Shown piece by piece: positions 8,413 through 17,385 of a DNA stretch of 64,000 nt (position 1 is its first letter; every line of letters starts with the position of its first letter). The stretch lies in assembly GCF_025465275.1 (NCBI RefSeq), contig NZ_JAODNK010000062.1, positions 1 to 64,000 of the forward strand, given 5' to 3'. The notes under the pieces were generated by a model that saw nothing but the letters and a program-made list of their open reading frames with translations, searched no databases and was not told the DNA's origin. A program made the translations under genes and the position numbers. This DNA is from Nocardia sp. (lineage in GTDB: Bacteria > Actinomycetota > Actinomycetes > Mycobacteriales > Mycobacteriaceae).

Positions 8413-9270
8413 ATGAGTTCGATTCTCGCCGCAGGCACCGGAGCCGATTTCGGAAACTGGTTCCGGTCCAGCGGTCTCGAGATCGTGCTGCTGATCGTCG
8501 GCGCGATGTTGTTTTCTCGCGCAGCGACTTTCGTGCGCGACCGGATCACCCGCAGGATCGACACCTCCTTCCGCAGCAGCGATTCGCTGGTGCGGTCGGA
8601 GGCGGCCAAGCATCGACATGCGCTGGCGCAGGTCATCACCTGGGTCGTGCTGTCTCTCGTCTACTTCCTCGTGGCTTTGGAAGTATTGCGGCGCTTGGGT
8701 TTCCAGCTCGGCGGATTGGTGGCGCCGGCCGCGGTGCTCGGTGCGGCGATCGGCTTCGGCGCGCAGCGCATCGTGCAGGATCTGCTCGCCGGATTCTTCC
8801 TGATCACCGAAAGGCAGTACGGCTTCGGTGATGTGGTGAGGATCGCAGTCAATGGATCGAGCGGCGACGCCGAGGGTACCGTCGAGGACGTCACGTTGCG
8901 CGTCACCACATTGCGCAGCGTCGACGGTGAAGTCATCACGGTGCCGAACGGCCAGATCGTGAAAGTGACCAACCTGTCGAAGGATTGGGCACGTGCCGCC
9001 ATCGACGTGCCCGTACCCGCAACCGCCGACATCAACAAGGTCAATGAGATCCTGCGCGAGGTGGGCGCGAAAGCGTTCGCTGATCGCAAGCTGAAAGCGC
9101 TACTGCTGGACGAGCCCAGCGTGATGGGTGTCGAAGATCTCACCGTCAACCAGATGAATATCAAGATGGTGGCCCGGACATTGCCGGGCAAACAGTTCGA
9201 AGTCGGGCGTGAGCTGCGGGTGCGAGTCGCCGCGGCGCTACGTCGGGAGGGTTTGAGTGAAAACACGTAA
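8413..9270 (+). CDS. Small-conductance mechanosensitive channel (MscS family)
   Basis: A 285-aa membrane channel. Two hydrophobic segments (about residues 22-42 and 76-98) precede the pore-lining helix GGLVAPAAVLGAAIGFGAQRI and the MscS beta-domain RQYGFGDVVRIA and GEVITVPNGQIV. The family opens under membrane tension to release solutes after osmotic downshock. It starts 2 nt after the prfB stop, so translation is probably coupled. Same position as Rv3104c in M. tuberculosis. Confidence 0.92.
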   Translation: MSSILAAGTGADFGNWFRSSGLEIVLLIVGAMLFSRAATFVRDRITRRIDTSFRSSDSLVRSEAAKHRHALAQVITWVVLSLVYFLVALEVLRRLGFQLGGLVAPAAVLGAAIGFGAQRIVQDLLAGFFLITERQYGFGDVVRIAVNGSSGDAEGTVEDVTLRVTTLRSVDGEVITVPNGQIVKVTNLSKDWARAAIDVPVPATADINKVNEILREVGAKAFADRKLKALLLDEPSVMGVEDLTVNQMNIKMVARTLPGKQFEVGRELRVRVAAALRREGLSENT

Positions 9271-9427
9271 GTCCACGGCGATCCTGATGACGGTCTGGCT
9301 CGCCACGTTCGTGTTGTACATGTTCGTGAAGCCGGAAACGCAAACCGCACAGGACCATCCGACCTTTGTGAACTCGGTGCTCAGCAACCCTTTGTCTGGC
9401 CCAACTGAGCCATCCCCACGCCGCTGA
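9257..9427 (+). CDS. Small single-span membrane protein
   Basis: A 56-aa protein starting with GTG at 9257, overlapping the end of the MscS gene by 14 nt, with a good GGGAGG site 7 nt upstream. After a short basic N-terminus (VKTRKS) one transmembrane helix (AILMTVWLATFVLYMFV) is followed by a short Pro/Ser-rich extracytoplasmic tail. It occupies the place of Rv3103c, a proline-rich membrane protein in mycobacteria, though much shorter. Function unknown; the conserved position suggests a role with the channel or FtsEX. Confidence 0.75.
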   Translation: MKTRKSTAILMTVWLATFVLYMFVKPETQTAQDHPTFVNSVLSNPLSGPTEPSPRR

Positions 9428-9484
9428 CGGCCGATCTGCGCGGCGTGGCCGGGTAACGGTCATGTCTCGCTACACTGGCAACCC

Positions 9485-10174
9485 GTGATAGTGCTCCGGA
9501 ACGTCACCAAGTCCTATAAGACTTCGACGCGACCCGCCCTCGACAACGTTTCCGTCGACATCGGGAAGGGCGAGTTCGTCTTTGTGATCGGACCATCTGG
9601 TTCCGGTAAGTCGACTTTCATGCGCCTGCTGCTCAAGGACGAGAAGCCCACCACGGGCGAGGTCTGGGTGGCGGATTTCCGGGTGGACAGGCTATCCGCG
9701 CGCAAAGTTCCGAAGCTACGGCAGCGGATGGGTTGTGTCTTCCAGGATTTCCGGCTGCTGCAGCAGAAGTCCGTCTACCAGAACGTCGCCTTCGCGCTGG
9801 AGGTGATCGGCAAATCGCGCTCCTTCATTCATCGCGCGGTGCCCGAGGCGCTCGATATGGTCGGGCTCTCCGGCAAATCCGACCGGCTGCCCAGTGAACT
9901 CTCCGGTGGTGAACAGCAGCGGGTGGCCCTGGCCCGTGCGTTCGTGAACCGGCCGCTGGTACTGCTCGCCGACGAGCCCACCGGCAATCTCGATCCGGAA
10001 ACCAGCGCGGACATCATGACGCTGCTGGAACGCATCAACCGGACCGGTACCACGGTGGTCATGGCCACGCACGACAACACCATCGTCGACGCCATGCGGC
10101 GGCGCGTGGTGGAACTGGATCGCGGCCGTGTGGTGCGCGACGACGAGATGGGCGTCTACGGGGTGGGCCGGTAA
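9485..10174 (+). CDS. ftsE: Cell-division ABC ATPase FtsE
   Basis: ATPase subunit of the FtsEX complex, which couples ATP hydrolysis in the cytosol to activation of peptidoglycan hydrolases at the septum. 229 aa with Walker [10 protein letters not shown] (residues 36-44), ABC signature LSGGEQQR (about 139), Walker B VLLADEP and the switch His in MATHDN. The GTG start at 9485 gives [11 protein letters not shown], the usual FtsE N-terminus. The stop overlaps the ftsX ATG by one base, a sign of coupled expression. Confidence 0.96.
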   Translation: MIVLRNVTKSYKTSTRPALDNVSVDIGKGEFVFVIGPSGSGKSTFMRLLLKDEKPTTGEVWVADFRVDRLSARKVPKLRQRMGCVFQDFRLLQQKSVYQNVAFALEVIGKSRSFIHRAVPEALDMVGLSGKSDRLPSELSGGEQQRVALARAFVNRPLVLLADEPTGNLDPETSADIMTLLERINRTGTTVVMATHDNTIVDAMRRRVVELDRGRVVRDDEMGVYGVGR

Positions 10175-11079
10175 TGCGTCTCGGATTCCTTTTCGGTGAG
10201 GTCTTCACCGGCCTGCGCCGCAATATCACCATGACCATCGCCATGATCCTGACCACCGCGGTCTCGCTGACCATGCTGGGCGGCGGACTGCTGGCGGTCC
10301 GCATGTCGAACAAGATCGAGGACTACTACGTCCAGCGGGTCGAGATCCGGCTGTATCTCGATGATCAGGTCTCGAAGACGGATCTCGATTGCACGCAGGA
10401 TCCGTGCAAATCGCTCATGGCCGATCTCAAGGACCACGCGGATGTGGCGAGCGTGCAGTTCGTCAACAGCCAGGATGCGGTGAAGGAGGTCAAGGAGACC
10501 ACCTTCAAGGATCAGCCCGGGCTCGCCGACGAGGTCAGCAAGGACGGACTGCCGGCTTCGTTCCGGGTGAAGCTGACCGATGTGACGCAGTACCGGTCCA
10601 TCTACGACGATTTCGCCAAGCGGCCGGGTGTCATGACGGTGCTCAATGACATGGACATCGTGGACCGGCTGGTGAGTTTCTTTGTCGGACTGCGCAATGC
10701 GGCCTTCGGTCTCGCGGCGCTGCAGGCGCTGGCGGCACTGCTGTTGATCGCCAATATGGTTCAGGTCGCCGCGCTGGCCCGCAAGACCGAGGTCGGAATT
10801 ATGCGGCTGGTCGGTGCGACGCGGTGGTACACGCAGCTGCCCTTCCTGCTGGAAGCGGTGCTGGCTGCGCTGGTCGGTTCGGTGCTGGCCATCGGCGGGC
10901 TGTTCGTGGCGCAACCGCTGGTGATCAATCGGGCGCTGGGCAGTCTGTTCAATGACCAGGTGTTGCCGCGCATCAGCGGTGACGACATTGCGACAGTGGC
11001 GTTGATCGTCACTCCGATCGGCATCGGCTTCGCGGCGCTCACCGCGTACGCCGCGCTGCGGTATTACGTCCGAGAGTGA
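10174..11079 (+). CDS. ftsX: Cell-division membrane protein FtsX
   Basis: Membrane subunit of FtsEX, 301 aa. An N-terminal transmembrane helix (ITMTIAMILTTAVSLTMLGGGLL) is followed by an extracytoplasmic domain (about residues 45-160), then three transmembrane helices typical of FtsX permeases. The external domain contains a pair of cysteines (DLDCTQDPCKS) that may form a disulfide, as in mycobacterial FtsX. In mycobacteria this domain activates the hydrolase RipC. Confidence 0.96.
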   Translation: MRLGFLFGEVFTGLRRNITMTIAMILTTAVSLTMLGGGLLAVRMSNKIEDYYVQRVEIRLYLDDQVSKTDLDCTQDPCKSLMADLKDHADVASVQFVNSQDAVKEVKETTFKDQPGLADEVSKDGLPASFRVKLTDVTQYRSIYDDFAKRPGVMTVLNDMDIVDRLVSFFVGLRNAAFGLAALQALAALLLIANMVQVAALARKTEVGIMRLVGATRWYTQLPFLLEAVLAALVGSVLAIGGLFVAQPLVINRALGSLFNDQVLPRISGDDIATVALIVTPIGIGFAALTAYAALRYYVRE

Positions 11080-11179
11080 AACACCTCACCCCTGCCCGTC
11101 TTTCGTGACCAGGTGTTTGCCTGTGCGCGGGATCGGGTGGGGGTGCGAAGTTGCGTGAGGTGTGCAGAAGGGGAAACGG

Positions 11180-13339
11180 GTGTCGGGCGGGGTCCGTAGG
11201 ATTGCCCGCGTGAGCGCACCGGAGGTCGAGGCCGTCGTAGGGAATGAGTCTGCAGTGGACGCCGGAAGTGATGCGGCGCACCGGATTCTGCGAAAGACCT
11301 TCGGTTACGACAGCTTTCGCGGGCCGCAGCGGGAGATCGTCGAACAGGTGATCTCCGGCGGGGACGCCCTGGTGCTCATGCCCACCGGTGGCGGTAAATC
11401 GCTGTGCTACCAGATTCCGGCGCTGGTGCGGCCGGGTGTGGGCGTGGTGGTATCGCCGCTCATCGCGCTCATGCAGGACCAGGTCGATGCTTTGAATGCC
11501 GTCGGGGTGCGGGCCGGCTTCCTCAACTCCACACAGTTCCCCGATGAGCGCCGAGCCGTCGAGGCGCAATTCGTGGCGGGGGAGTTGGATCTGCTCTACC
11601 TCGCACCCGAGCGGTTGCGGCTCGAGTCCACGGCGCAGCTGCTCGATCGCGGCAAGATCTCCTTGTTCGCGATCGACGAGGCGCACTGTGTTTCGCAGTG
11701 GGGCCACGACTTCCGGCCGGACTATCTCGCGCTGTCGATGCTGCACGAACGCTGGCCGGACGTGCCGCGCATCGCGCTCACCGCCACCGCGACGGGGGCC
11801 ACCCGCAAGGAGATCGCCGAGCGGCTGGATCTGACGGGCGCCAAGCACTTTGTGGCCAGCTTCGATCGGCCGAATATCCAGTACCGCATCGAGGGCAAGA
11901 ACCGGCCGGAGCAGCAACTGCTGGCGTTCATCCAGAGTGAGCATGCCGGTGATGCGGGCATCGTCTACTGCCTGTCGCGCAATTCGGTGGAGAAGACGGC
12001 CGCATTCCTGAGCGCCAACGGTGTGCAGGCCGTGCCGTATCACGCGGGTCTGGATCATCGGATTCGCGCGACGAACCAGTCGCGGTTCCTGCGTGAAGAC
12101 GGTCTCGTGGTGGTCGCGACCATCGCTTTCGGCATGGGTATCGACAAGCCGGATGTGCGTTTCGTGGCGCACCTGGATCTGCCGAAATCGGTGGAGGGGT
12201 ACTACCAGGAGACCGGCCGTGCCGGGCGTGACGGCCAGTCGTCGACCGCGTGGATGGTCTACGGCCTGAGTGACGTCGTGCAGCAACGCAAGATGATCGA
12301 CTCCTCCGAGGGTGATGCCGCGCACCGCCGTCAGCTGCAACTGCATCTCGATGCCATGCTCGCGCTCTGCGAGACGGTGGAATGCCGGCGCACCCAGCTG
12401 CTGGGCTACTTCGGCCAGCCCGGGAAAGCCTGCGGTAATTGCGACACCTGCCTCAATGTGCCCGAATCGTGGGACGGCACAGTTCCCGCCCAGAAGGTGC
12501 TCTCGACCATCCTGCGTCTGAAACGTGAACGCGGGCAGAGCTTCGGCGCGGGCCATATCGTCGATATCCTCATCGGCAAGCGCAATCCCAAGGTCGAGCA
12601 GCACGCCCACCACGAGCTCAAGGTCTTCGGCATCGGCACCGAACTCCGCGATATCGAATGGCGTGGTGTGGTCCGCCAGCTGCTGGCAAAGGGCTTTCTC
12701 GCCGTGCACGGAGACTACGGCGTCCTCACCCTCACCGAATCCTCCAACGAGGTGCTGTTCGACGGCCGTCAGGTCAAGCTCCGCCGCGAACCCGAACGCA
12801 CCAAGGCGGCTCGAACACCCAAGGCCGCCAAGGGCTCCCGTCCGGCCGCCGACCTCGCCCCCGGCGATGCCGACCTCTTCGAGCGTCTGCGCGCCTGGCG
12901 CGCCGCCACCGCGAAGGAAACCGGCGTGCCCGCCTACGTCGTCTTCCACGACGCCACCCTCCGCGATATCGCCGCCCGCAAACCGGCGTCGCTCGCCGAC
13001 CTCGGCACCATCTCCGGCATCGGCGAGAACAAGCGCGCCAAATACGGCGAAGGCGTCCTCGAAGTCATCGCGGGAGGGTCGTCGCAGTCCGGCGCCAAAA
13101 CGTCTGCCCCGGCGGGTGCCGAAGTCCCAGAACGTAAGTCGACCACCGCCGCGCCGCCCGTCCGGACCCCTGCCGCTGCGCAGAGTTCATCCGCGAAGGC
13201 GCCGCGCACCGCCAAAGCCCCGGCAGCACAGCCCGCTCAGGCGACCCGTGCGGTTCCCAGCGCGGCGCCGGCGTTCGACGATGTCCCCTGGCCCGACGAC
13301 GAGCCCTACCCGGACGATCTGCCGCCCGATTTCGGATAG
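11180..13339 (+). CDS. recQ: ATP-dependent DNA helicase RecQ
   Basis: 3'-5' DNA helicase of recombination and replication-fork repair, 719 aa from the GTG at 11180 (AAGGGG site 6 nt upstream; a GTG at 11210 is an alternative). Domains in order: helicase core with Walker A MPTGGGKS (residues 67-74) and DEAH (166-169), motif VI region [10 protein letters not shown], RecQ-Ct zinc-binding cysteines C..CGNCDTC (about 401-424), winged helix, and an HRDC domain (about 560-632). A Pro/Ala-rich linker ends in an acidic, Trp/Pro-containing tail ([20 protein letters not shown]). Its place between ftsX and smpB is unlike M. tuberculosis, which lacks recQ here. Confidence 0.95.
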   Translation: MSGGVRRIARVSAPEVEAVVGNESAVDAGSDAAHRILRKTFGYDSFRGPQREIVEQVISGGDALVLMPTGGGKSLCYQIPALVRPGVGVVVSPLIALMQDQVDALNAVGVRAGFLNSTQFPDERRAVEAQFVAGELDLLYLAPERLRLESTAQLLDRGKISLFAIDEAHCVSQWGHDFRPDYLALSMLHERWPDVPRIALTATATGATRKEIAERLDLTGAKHFVASFDRPNIQYRIEGKNRPEQQLLAFIQSEHAGDAGIVYCLSRNSVEKTAAFLSANGVQAVPYHAGLDHRIRATNQSRFLREDGLVVVATIAFGMGIDKPDVRFVAHLDLPKSVEGYYQETGRAGRDGQSSTAWMVYGLSDVVQQRKMIDSSEGDAAHRRQLQLHLDAMLALCETVECRRTQLLGYFGQPGKACGNCDTCLNVPESWDGTVPAQKVLSTILRLKRERGQSFGAGHIVDILIGKRNPKVEQHAHHELKVFGIGTELRDIEWRGVVRQLLAKGFLAVHGDYGVLTLTESSNEVLFDGRQVKLRREPERTKAARTPKAAKGSRPAADLAPGDADLFERLRAWRAATAKETGVPAYVVFHDATLRDIAARKPASLADLGTISGIGENKRAKYGEGVLEVIAGGSSQSGAKTSAPAGAEVPERKSTTAAPPVRTPAAAQSSSAKAPRTAKAPAAQPAQATRAVPSAAPAFDDVPWPDDEPYPDDLPPDFG

Positions 13340-13515
13340 ACCCGGTCGCTATGGTCGCGCCCCGGTCGTCACCCAGACTGTGCCCGCTGCGTGGTCGCGG
13401 CGGGCTCGGTAGTCGCGGTCGCGGCAAGGTTCGGGCGTCGCAGTCACCACTGGGGTAGCTCGAGCGACATCCCGCCCGGGGTAGCTCAGGCGTCGCGGGG
13501 CCGTAGGCAGCGGAT
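13340..13515. other. Intergenic segment between recQ and tRNA-Glu promoter
   Basis: GC-rich; no gene seen. Contains two imperfect copies of GGGGTAGCTC (near 13452 and 13480), about 28 bp apart, just upstream of the tRNA promoter. Confidence 0.4.
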
Positions 13516-13544
13516 TTGGCGGCTGGGCGTGGGCACGATAAGCT
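13516..13544 (+). promoter_or_regulatory. Promoter of tRNA-Glu
   Basis: TTGGCG (13516-13521), 17-bp spacer, TAAGCT (13539-13544): a good housekeeping-sigma promoter with start expected near 13551, about 33 nt before the tRNA. Confidence 0.7.
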
Positions 13545-13583
13545 TTCGGAGCTGCCGCGGTCCTGGATCGCAGTGAGCATCCT

Positions 13584-13656
13584 GGTCCCGTCGTCTAGCG
13601 GCCTAGGACGCCGCCCTCTCAAGGCGGTAGCGCGGGTTCAAATCCCGTCGGGACTA
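13584..13656 (+). tRNA. tRNA-Glu (anticodon CTC)
   Basis: A 73-nt cloverleaf: acceptor GGTCCCG / CGGGACT with a G-U closing pair, D-arm GTCT..AGGAC, anticodon stem CCGCC/GGCGG with loop CTCTCAA (anticodon CTC, Glu), and T-loop TTCAAAT. CCA is not encoded. It has its own promoter and is followed at once by an intrinsic terminator, so it is an independent unit. Confidence 0.96.
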
Positions 13657-13662
13657 CCTCGA

Positions 13663-13696
13663 AAAAGCCCCTCAGCCATCTGGCCGAGGGGCTTTT
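13663..13696 (+). terminator. Intrinsic terminator of tRNA-Glu
   Basis: Perfect 11-bp stem AAAAGCCCCTC / GAGGGGCTTTT followed by T residues, 6 nt after the tRNA end. Confidence 0.9.
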
Positions 13697-14039
13697 CGTA
13701 TCGCGCATGATGACGCCGCAGCGCGTTTCGCGACCGCACAGCCCTTGGAAGCGCTGGCCGGTACCGACACATGCTGTGTGATGGCAGGCATGTGCTGTGT
13801 GGTGCAGTGCGATTGCGGGGAAAATCGTTCGCGCGCAGGGGGATGCGCTGGTTACGTTGAGGCCAGGTGGTCAAGCCGGGGGCGCGACTCGCGTGGTCCG
13901 GAATATTCGGGGGCCCGCGGCAATTACTCTGGGGCGCGGAAAGACACAGGCGGATCGACCGGGTCCCTCACGGGAGCCCGGGAAACAGCTTCGGTGCGGA
14001 ACCAGGTTTCGCGGCGAGCGACGCGACGATAGAGGGAGC
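13697..14039. other. Gene-free stretch before smpB
   Basis: No supported gene. It holds a short near-duplication around CATGCTGTGTG and CATGTGCTGTGTGG (13770-13805). Open frames here look incidental; the smpB promoter is presumably in this region. Confidence 0.4.
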
Positions 14040-14516
14040 ATGAAGGAGAAGGGGCGCAAGGCCATCGCGACCAACCGCAAGGCGCGGCACAACTACTCGA
14101 TTCTCGACGTCTACGAGGCGGGGATCGCGCTGGTCGGTACCGAGGTCAAGAGCCTGCGCGAGGGTAAGGCGTCGATGGTGGACGCGTACGCCACCATCGA
14201 TGACGGTGAGGTGTGGTTGCGCGGTCTGCACGTGCCCGAGTTCTCGCACGGGACTTGGACCAATCACTCACCGCGGCGCACCCGCAAGCTGCTGCTGCAT
14301 CGCAAAGAGATCGACAAGCTGACCGGCAAGATCAAGGAGTCCAGTCTGACGCTGGTTCCGCTGTCGATGTACTTCGCCGACGGCAAGGTCAAGGTGGAGC
14401 TGGCGCTCGCCAAGGGTAAGCAGGACTACGACAAGCGCCAGGATCTGGCCAAGCGTGATGCCGAGCGCGAGGTCGTCCGCGAGGTCGGGCGGCGGATCAA
14501 GGGCATGCGGGGCTGA
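14040..14516 (+). CDS. smpB: SsrA-binding protein SmpB
   Basis: RNA-binding partner of tmRNA in ribosome rescue (trans-translation), 158 aa. Conserved features: [23 protein letters not shown] at the start, [13 protein letters not shown], the core [14 protein letters not shown], and the basic C-terminal tail [20 protein letters not shown] that enters the ribosomal mRNA channel. The ATG at 14040 follows AGAGGGAG. The ssrA RNA lies 134 nt downstream in the same direction, so the two partners are adjacent. Confidence 0.97.
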   Translation: MKEKGRKAIATNRKARHNYSILDVYEAGIALVGTEVKSLREGKASMVDAYATIDDGEVWLRGLHVPEFSHGTWTNHSPRRTRKLLLHRKEIDKLTGKIKESSLTLVPLSMYFADGKVKVELALAKGKQDYDKRQDLAKRDAEREVVREVGRRIKGMRG

Positions 14517-14650
14517 GTCGCAGCCGATCGAAGGCCATCGGGAGACCCGCCGCGTGACGCGCGGATAATGGGATGATCCGCTGTTTCAGCGGTGTTAGTA
14601 TGAGAAGCCCGGTGTGAGCCGGGAGTTCACTCGAATCGGTGAACACAGAC

Positions 14651-15023
14651 GGGGCTGAACGGTTTCGACTGCGTGCGTTGATTCAGGGGAAGCGTGTCAG
14701 TGCAGGCAGGAGACCACTGTATAAGCGTCGCTGCAACCCTATAAGCGCCGATTCTAATCAGCGCGACTACGCTCTTGCTGCCTAAGTAGCCGAGCGTGTC
14801 TGTCAGCCCGGGTTCGCCCTCGACCCGGTCACTGGCATCAGCTAGAGGGCTTTACTGTTCGGCTCGGTCGCGGAGTCGGATGGGACATCAAACAGCGACT
14901 GGGATCGTCATCTCAGCTTGTTCGCGAGACCGAGAGATCCGAGTAGAGGCGTAGCGAACTGCACACGGAGAAGCCCTGGAAATGCGGCGGAGGACCCGGG
15001 TTCGATTCCCGGCAGCTCCACCA
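14651..15023 (+). ncRNA. ssrA: Transfer-messenger RNA (tmRNA)
   Basis: A 373-nt one-piece tmRNA. The 5' end GGGGCTGAACGGTTTCGAC pairs with the 3' end CAGCTCC followed by an encoded ACCA; the T-arm GGTTCGATTCC is at 14999-15009. The tag frame begins at GCC 14747 and ends with TAA 14783-14785, giving the tag (A)ADSNQRDYALAA, close to the mycobacterial tag. Upstream, TAGTAT (14596-14601) may be the -10, and a hairpin GTTCAC..GTGAAC lies in the precursor leader to be removed by RNase P. Confidence 0.97.
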
Positions 15024-15024
15024 C

Positions 15025-15084
15025 GGTGGTCTTACTCGAACCGGTGTCCTTCGGGATGCCGGGGAGGGTAGGACCACCTTTCTC
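15025..15084 (+). terminator. Terminator of ssrA
   Basis: Long hairpin with outer stem GGTGGTCTTAC (15025-15035) / GTAGGACCACC (15068-15078, one G-U pair) and an inner CCGG..CCGG stem, followed by TTTCT. Confidence 0.8.
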
Positions 15085-15245
15085 GTTTCCGGACCTTGTC
15101 AACTGCCGACTCCGTTCCGGCCATCATGGCCGACTTGTGCCTGAGCCGCTGACCCTATCGAGGTGCGGTTCAGTCGGGCGTGTGATATCGATTTGTCGGC
15201 GGAAATAGTCCGCCGGTACATCGGCAGTTAGGAACACAGGTCAAT

Positions 15246-15335
15246 ATGGAAATCCTCGGAGTCCTCTTCACGCTCTTCGGAAAAGCTGTCGCAGCGATGA
15301 GTGCAGGGTCCGCGTACCTGAGCAACCGAGGCTGA
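15246..15335 (+). CDS. Amphipathic 29-residue micro-ORF
   Basis: A 29-codon ORF: MEILGVLFTLFGKAVAAMS followed by AGSAYLSNRG. It is hydrophobic with one Lys and a single acidic residue, consistent with a membrane-active or single-span peptide. The ribosome site (AGGAACACAGG) is only moderate. A leader hairpin (CGGCGGA/TCCGCCG, 15197-15215) precedes it and a strong terminator begins 17 nt after its stop, so it forms a self-contained transcription unit between ssrA and the second GT39 gene. No family recognised. It shows no clear sequence identity to the micro-ORF at 4325 but has similar size, character and neighbourhood. Confidence 0.5.
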   Translation: MEILGVLFTLFGKAVAAMSAGSAYLSNRG

Positions 15336-15351
15336 CGGGCGGGGCTGTGCG

Positions 15352-15376
15352 CCGGCCCCGGTAACGGGGCCGGTTT
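15352..15376 (+). terminator. Intrinsic terminator behind micro-ORF
   Basis: Perfect stem CCGGCCCCG / CGGGGCCGG with GTAA loop, followed by TTT. Confidence 0.85.
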
Positions 15377-15779
15377 CCCGCTCACTGTCGTGTTCGTGTG
15401 CCTCAGAGTGAAATATCTCATATTCGAACATATGTCATGCCAATAGTTTTCGGGGCACGAACGGCAAGTGAATAGATACCGGCGAGTAACTCGCATTTCC
15501 GCAATTAGTAACCCGGATCACATTATGCCGTAGCGACCAATTACTGACCGATAACGTCGATTTACAGCAATCTGCTATCACTGCTGCCTCGCAGCGCATT
15601 TGCGGGTTCCAGTGATACAAACTAGCATTTCACAAAATTGCATGATCCGAGCACGACCGCGAGCGTCCGCGCGCATCAAGTTCGCTGCCGGGGAGGAATC
15701 AGTTCATCAGCGAACAGATGCAGCGACACCGTGAGGTGCCGCTGGTCGCGTCTGTCGGAAAGTTTTCTGGGGGCAGTTC
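15377..15779. other. AT-rich gene-free region upstream of GT39-MmpL operon
   Basis: About 400 bases distinctly richer in A+T than the neighbourhood, with no supported gene. It probably holds the promoter and control region of the following two-gene operon. Just upstream of the start, GGGGGC (15770-15775) is the likely ribosome site. Confidence 0.5.
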
Positions 15780-17369
15780 ATGACAGCGGTCGTTGCGGTT
15801 CGCATCGAACGAGAAGATATTCCGGATATTCATCCGCGGTTTGCTTTCCGTGGCGTCGGAATGATGGCTTTCATTTCCGCGATAGTGCTGACGGTGACGG
15901 CGGGACGCTACGACTTCTTCGGCGACGAACTCTATTTCCTTTCCGCCGGACGACGACTCGACTACACCTACGCGGACCAGGGCGTGGTGGTGGCGTTTTT
16001 CGCCCACATCGCGGACCTGCTCGCACCGGGATCGGTAACGGCACTGCGGTTCCCGGCCGTCGTGATGGGCGTGGGTGCGATCGTGGTGGCGGCGCTGATC
16101 GCCTACGAACTTCGGGGCAGCCGCCGCGTGCAACTCCTCGCGGCGGGCACCTACGCGACGTCCTATCTGCTGGTCACCCAAGTTGCGTTGAGCACGTTCT
16201 CCTTCGACGCCACGTTCACGGCCGTGATCACGTGGTTGTTCATCCGCTGGGTGCGTACTCGCCAGGACTGGCTGATTGTCGTGGCGGGACTGGTTGCGGC
16301 CCTGGATATGCAGGTGAAATGGATGATCCCACTGGTCTGGGCCTGCCTCGGCCTGGCCGTCATCCTGTGTGGTCCCCGGGAAATCCTGCGCCGCCCCGCG
16401 CTGTGGGTGGCCACCGGCATCCTCGCCTTGTCCGTGGTCCCGATTCTGTACTGGCAGTCGCAGCACAACTGGCCGCAGCTGGCCATGGGCTCGATTATCG
16501 GTGCGGAGCAGGACGCCACGGGTTACGGTCCGCCGGGATTCTTCCCGCAGTGGCTCGGATTGGCAGGCTTCCTGGGCACCGTGCTGATGGCGGTCGGGTT
16601 CTGGGCGGTGATCAAGCAGGAGTCGCTGCGCCCGTATCGCTTCGTCGCGGTCGCCCTGCTGCTCATGACCCTGTTCGTCGTCATCACGCACGGCCGGCCC
16701 TACTACCCGACGGGCTTCTTCCCCGCCCTGTTCGCCCTGGGGGCCGTCGGCCTGTGGCAGTACCCCCGGAAACGGTGGATGAACCTGGCGATGATTCCGA
16801 TCGTCGTGCTCACGGTGGTGACGTTCATCGCCACGCTCACCGTCCTGCCCCTGCCGCCCAGCTGGCGCGGCCAGACCGAGAACGCCATCGATCTCGGCAT
16901 CCGATCGGCGTTCTGGGGAACCACCAATTGGTCGCGCATGGTTTCGGCCGTCGACGCCGGTTACGAGACTCTGACGCCTGAGGAGAAGGCGCACTCTGCC
17001 GTCGTTGCCCAAGGTTATTGGCAGGCAGGCGCTGTCGAGGAGTTCGGTGGACAGTACAAGCTACCGCCCACCTACAGTCCGAGCCGCGGGTTCGGATTCT
17101 TCGGCCCGCCACCGGATTCGGCGACCTCGGTGATCTACGTCGGGCTGGACACCGCCGAGCCCGACCTGCGCGCCCGCTTCGACCGAGTGGAGCGTGTGGT
17201 GAAGGTCGACGATCCCATGGGTATCCCCGGCATCGATCGCATGGTCGCCGTCTGGAAATGTCAAGGGCCGAAGCAGCCCTGGTCGGTTATGTGGGATTCG
17301 ATGACCACGCTGTACTTCGATCTGGGTCTCTGGCGCGACGCTCGGTTCACCACTCGGCCCATCCACTGA
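15780..17369 (+). CDS. GT39/ArnT-like membrane glycosyltransferase, second paralogue
   Basis: A 529-aa polytopic membrane protein homologous along its length to the protein at 2692-4152. The first external loop has the Asp-Glu motif FFGDELYFLSAGRRLDYTYADQ; about ten membrane helices follow, then a soluble C-terminal domain with EEFGGQYKLPPTYSPSRG and GFFGPPPD. GT-C enzymes of this type use polyprenyl-phosphate sugars at the outer membrane face. It carries an extra N-terminal cytoplasmic segment of about 35 aa compared with the first paralogue. The MmpL gene begins 16 nt downstream, so the two are an operon and may make and export the same glycoconjugate (inference). Confidence 0.82.
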   Translation: MTAVVAVRIEREDIPDIHPRFAFRGVGMMAFISAIVLTVTAGRYDFFGDELYFLSAGRRLDYTYADQGVVVAFFAHIADLLAPGSVTALRFPAVVMGVGAIVVAALIAYELRGSRRVQLLAAGTYATSYLLVTQVALSTFSFDATFTAVITWLFIRWVRTRQDWLIVVAGLVAALDMQVKWMIPLVWACLGLAVILCGPREILRRPALWVATGILALSVVPILYWQSQHNWPQLAMGSIIGAEQDATGYGPPGFFPQWLGLAGFLGTVLMAVGFWAVIKQESLRPYRFVAVALLLMTLFVVITHGRPYYPTGFFPALFALGAVGLWQYPRKRWMNLAMIPIVVLTVVTFIATLTVLPLPPSWRGQTENAIDLGIRSAFWGTTNWSRMVSAVDAGYETLTPEEKAHSAVVAQGYWQAGAVEEFGGQYKLPPTYSPSRGFGFFGPPPDSATSVIYVGLDTAEPDLRARFDRVERVVKVDDPMGIPGIDRMVAVWKCQGPKQPWSVMWDSMTTLYFDLGLWRDARFTTRPIH

Positions 17370-17385
17370 ACGAAGGGGTCGCATA

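Noticed and set aside
11039..12949. 636-codon open frame opposite recQ
   Set aside because: Mirror of recQ coding bias; recQ has complete helicase, zinc and HRDC motifs.
13745..14032. 95-codon Cys-rich ORF ([16 protein letters not shown]) upstream of smpB
   Set aside because: TTG start without ribosome site, remainder low-complexity; judged chance. Conservation test would be needed to revive it.
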